Source: Bordetella parapertussis
GTDB taxonomy: Bacteria > Pseudomonadota > Gammaproteobacteria > Burkholderiales > Burkholderiaceae_B
DNA length: 32,650 nt
Direction: 5' to 3'
Assembly (NCBI GenBank): GCA_943331855.1
Contig: CALQNE010000013.1
Span: 1-32,650, forward strand
Shown here: positions 32,089 through 32,650 of the stretch, one piece after another
Numbering within the stretch: position 1 is the first letter of the stretch
Layout of the letters: the number at the start of each line of letters is the position of its first letter
The notes under the pieces: model-generated
The model's input: the letters and a program-made list of their open reading frames with translations, nothing else
Database searches by the model: none
Told to the model about the DNA's origin: nothing
Program-made: the position numbers and the translations under genes

Positions 32089-32650
32089 ATGCAAAGCAAA
32101 TTATTTTCGCCTCTTCAGATTCGTGACGTTGTCATCCGTAACCGGATCGCCCTTTCGCCGATGTTGACCTACTCGGCGGTCAATGGCCATGCAAGCGACT
32201 GGCATTTTGCGCACTACGCCAAATACGCAGTGGGCGGCGTTGGTTTGGTGATGGTTGAATCGACGAAGGTCGATCCGCGCGGCTGCACGACGCCCTCTGA
32301 TTTAGGCTTATGGAAAGATGAGTTTATTCCGCAATTACAGCGCATCGCCACGTTTGTAAAATCTTATGGCGCAACCGTGGGTATTCAATTAGGACACTCG
32401 GGTATCAAGGCACGCAATTCGGTCCCTTGGAAAGGACGTGCTCCGCTTGATCCCGCCACACAGAAGGGTGTGGATCACGGCGAGGAGTGGGAGCTCATTG
32501 GCCCAAGCGCGATTAGTTTAAATTCAAAAGCGGCAATGCCAAGAGCGATGACGCTTAAAGACATTCACGAGCAAATTGAGTTTTGGGGTAAGGCCGCCGA
32601 GCGCGCGCATCGTGCCGGTTTCGATGTCTTAGAGTTGCATGGCGCGCACG
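32089..32650 (+). CDS. NADH:flavin oxidoreductase, Old Yellow Enzyme family (N-terminal part)
   Basis: The gene runs off the window; 187 residues are visible. They form the first half of an FMN-binding TIM barrel: LFSPLQIRDVVIRNRIALSP, DWHFAHYAKYAVGGVGLVMV, GATVGIQLGHSGIKA and AHRAGFDVLELHGAH at the edge. The YqjM-type cysteine in PMCxYSA is replaced by leucine (PMLTYSA, L26), so the usual redox tuning of the flavin by that cysteine is absent. The family includes ene-reductases, 2,4-dienoyl-CoA reductases and trimethylamine dehydrogenase-like enzymes. The missing C-terminus would show whether an Fe-S/second flavin domain is fused. Starts 21 bases after the Bug receptor stop. Confidence 0.92.
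   Translation, partial: MQSKLFSPLQIRDVVIRNRIALSPMLTYSAVNGHASDWHFAHYAKYAVGGVGLVMVESTKVDPRGCTTPSDLGLWKDEFIPQLQRIATFVKSYGATVGIQLGHSGIKARNSVPWKGRAPLDPATQKGVDHGEEWELIGPSAISLNSKAAMPRAMTLKDIHEQIEFWGKAAERAHRAGFDVLELHGAH

Noticed and set aside
1..32650. tRNA, rRNA, CRISPR arrays, insertion sequences or integrase sites
   Set aside because: No cloverleaf-like stretches, direct-repeat arrays, transposase motifs or terminal inverted repeats were found on reading through; a covariance-model scan was not possible.

Overview
The window looks like a catabolic/transport region from a betaproteobacterium of the order Burkholderiales, most plausibly Alcaligenaceae-like. This is inferred from gene content: seven tripartite-tricarboxylate-type (Bug/TctC) periplasmic receptors, a branched-chain-amino-acid-type (Liv) ABC transporter, a TRAP transporter, and many oxidoreductases typical of aromatic or organic-acid metabolism. 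Species cannot be named from the sequence alone. I see no rRNA, tRNA, CRISPR array, insertion sequence or phage gene, and no recognisable transcriptional regulator.

Layout. (1) 1-3972, minus strand: a Liv-type ABC operon reading substrate-binding protein > LivH permease > LivM-LivG fusion > LivF (cut by the window edge). (2) 4189-9419: short units that flip strand repeatedly: a Bug receptor with an unrecognised 219-residue protein (+), a carboxymuconolactone-decarboxylase-like protein (-), an amidohydrolase (+), an atypical SDR (-) and a second Bug receptor (+). Convergent gene ends here overlap or lie within 3 bases of each other. (3) 9421-12718, minus strand: a tight three-gene operon of ThDP-dependent enzyme > CoxG/SRPBCC protein > Bug receptor. 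(4) 12910-18938, plus strand: Bug receptor, Baeyer-Villiger-type flavin monooxygenase, cupin, Bug receptor, histone-deacetylase-like amidohydrolase and 3-hydroxyacyl-CoA-dehydrogenase-type enzyme. (5) 19092-21606, plus strand: a rubrerythrin lacking the rubredoxin domain, a GlpC/HdrD-like Fe-S protein and a DUF3501 protein, with a strong stem-loop in the rubrerythrin leader and a terminator-like hairpin after it. (6) 21761-27584, plus strand: TRAP small and large permeases with no receptor gene, a small membrane protein, two paralogous SDRs, a quinone-oxidoreductase-like MDR and an FMN-binding split-barrel protein. (7) 27612-30038, minus strand: an amidohydrolase with an internal deletion (pseudogene) > Bug receptor > isocitrate-lyase/PEP-mutase-family enzyme. 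(8) 30119-32650, plus strand: an alpha/beta-hydrolase-fold protein lacking the serine nucleophile, a Bug receptor and the start of an Old Yellow Enzyme family gene that runs off the window.

How it fits together (inference): several uptake modules are each paired with enzymes that could act on the imported organic acid or its CoA ester. None of the seven Bug receptors has a TctA/TctB membrane partner here, so they would have to share membrane components encoded elsewhere or act as sensors. The rubrerythrin/Fe-S/DUF3501 block is different in character and looks like a peroxide or redox-stress module. All function calls come from motif recognition by eye; no database search was run.
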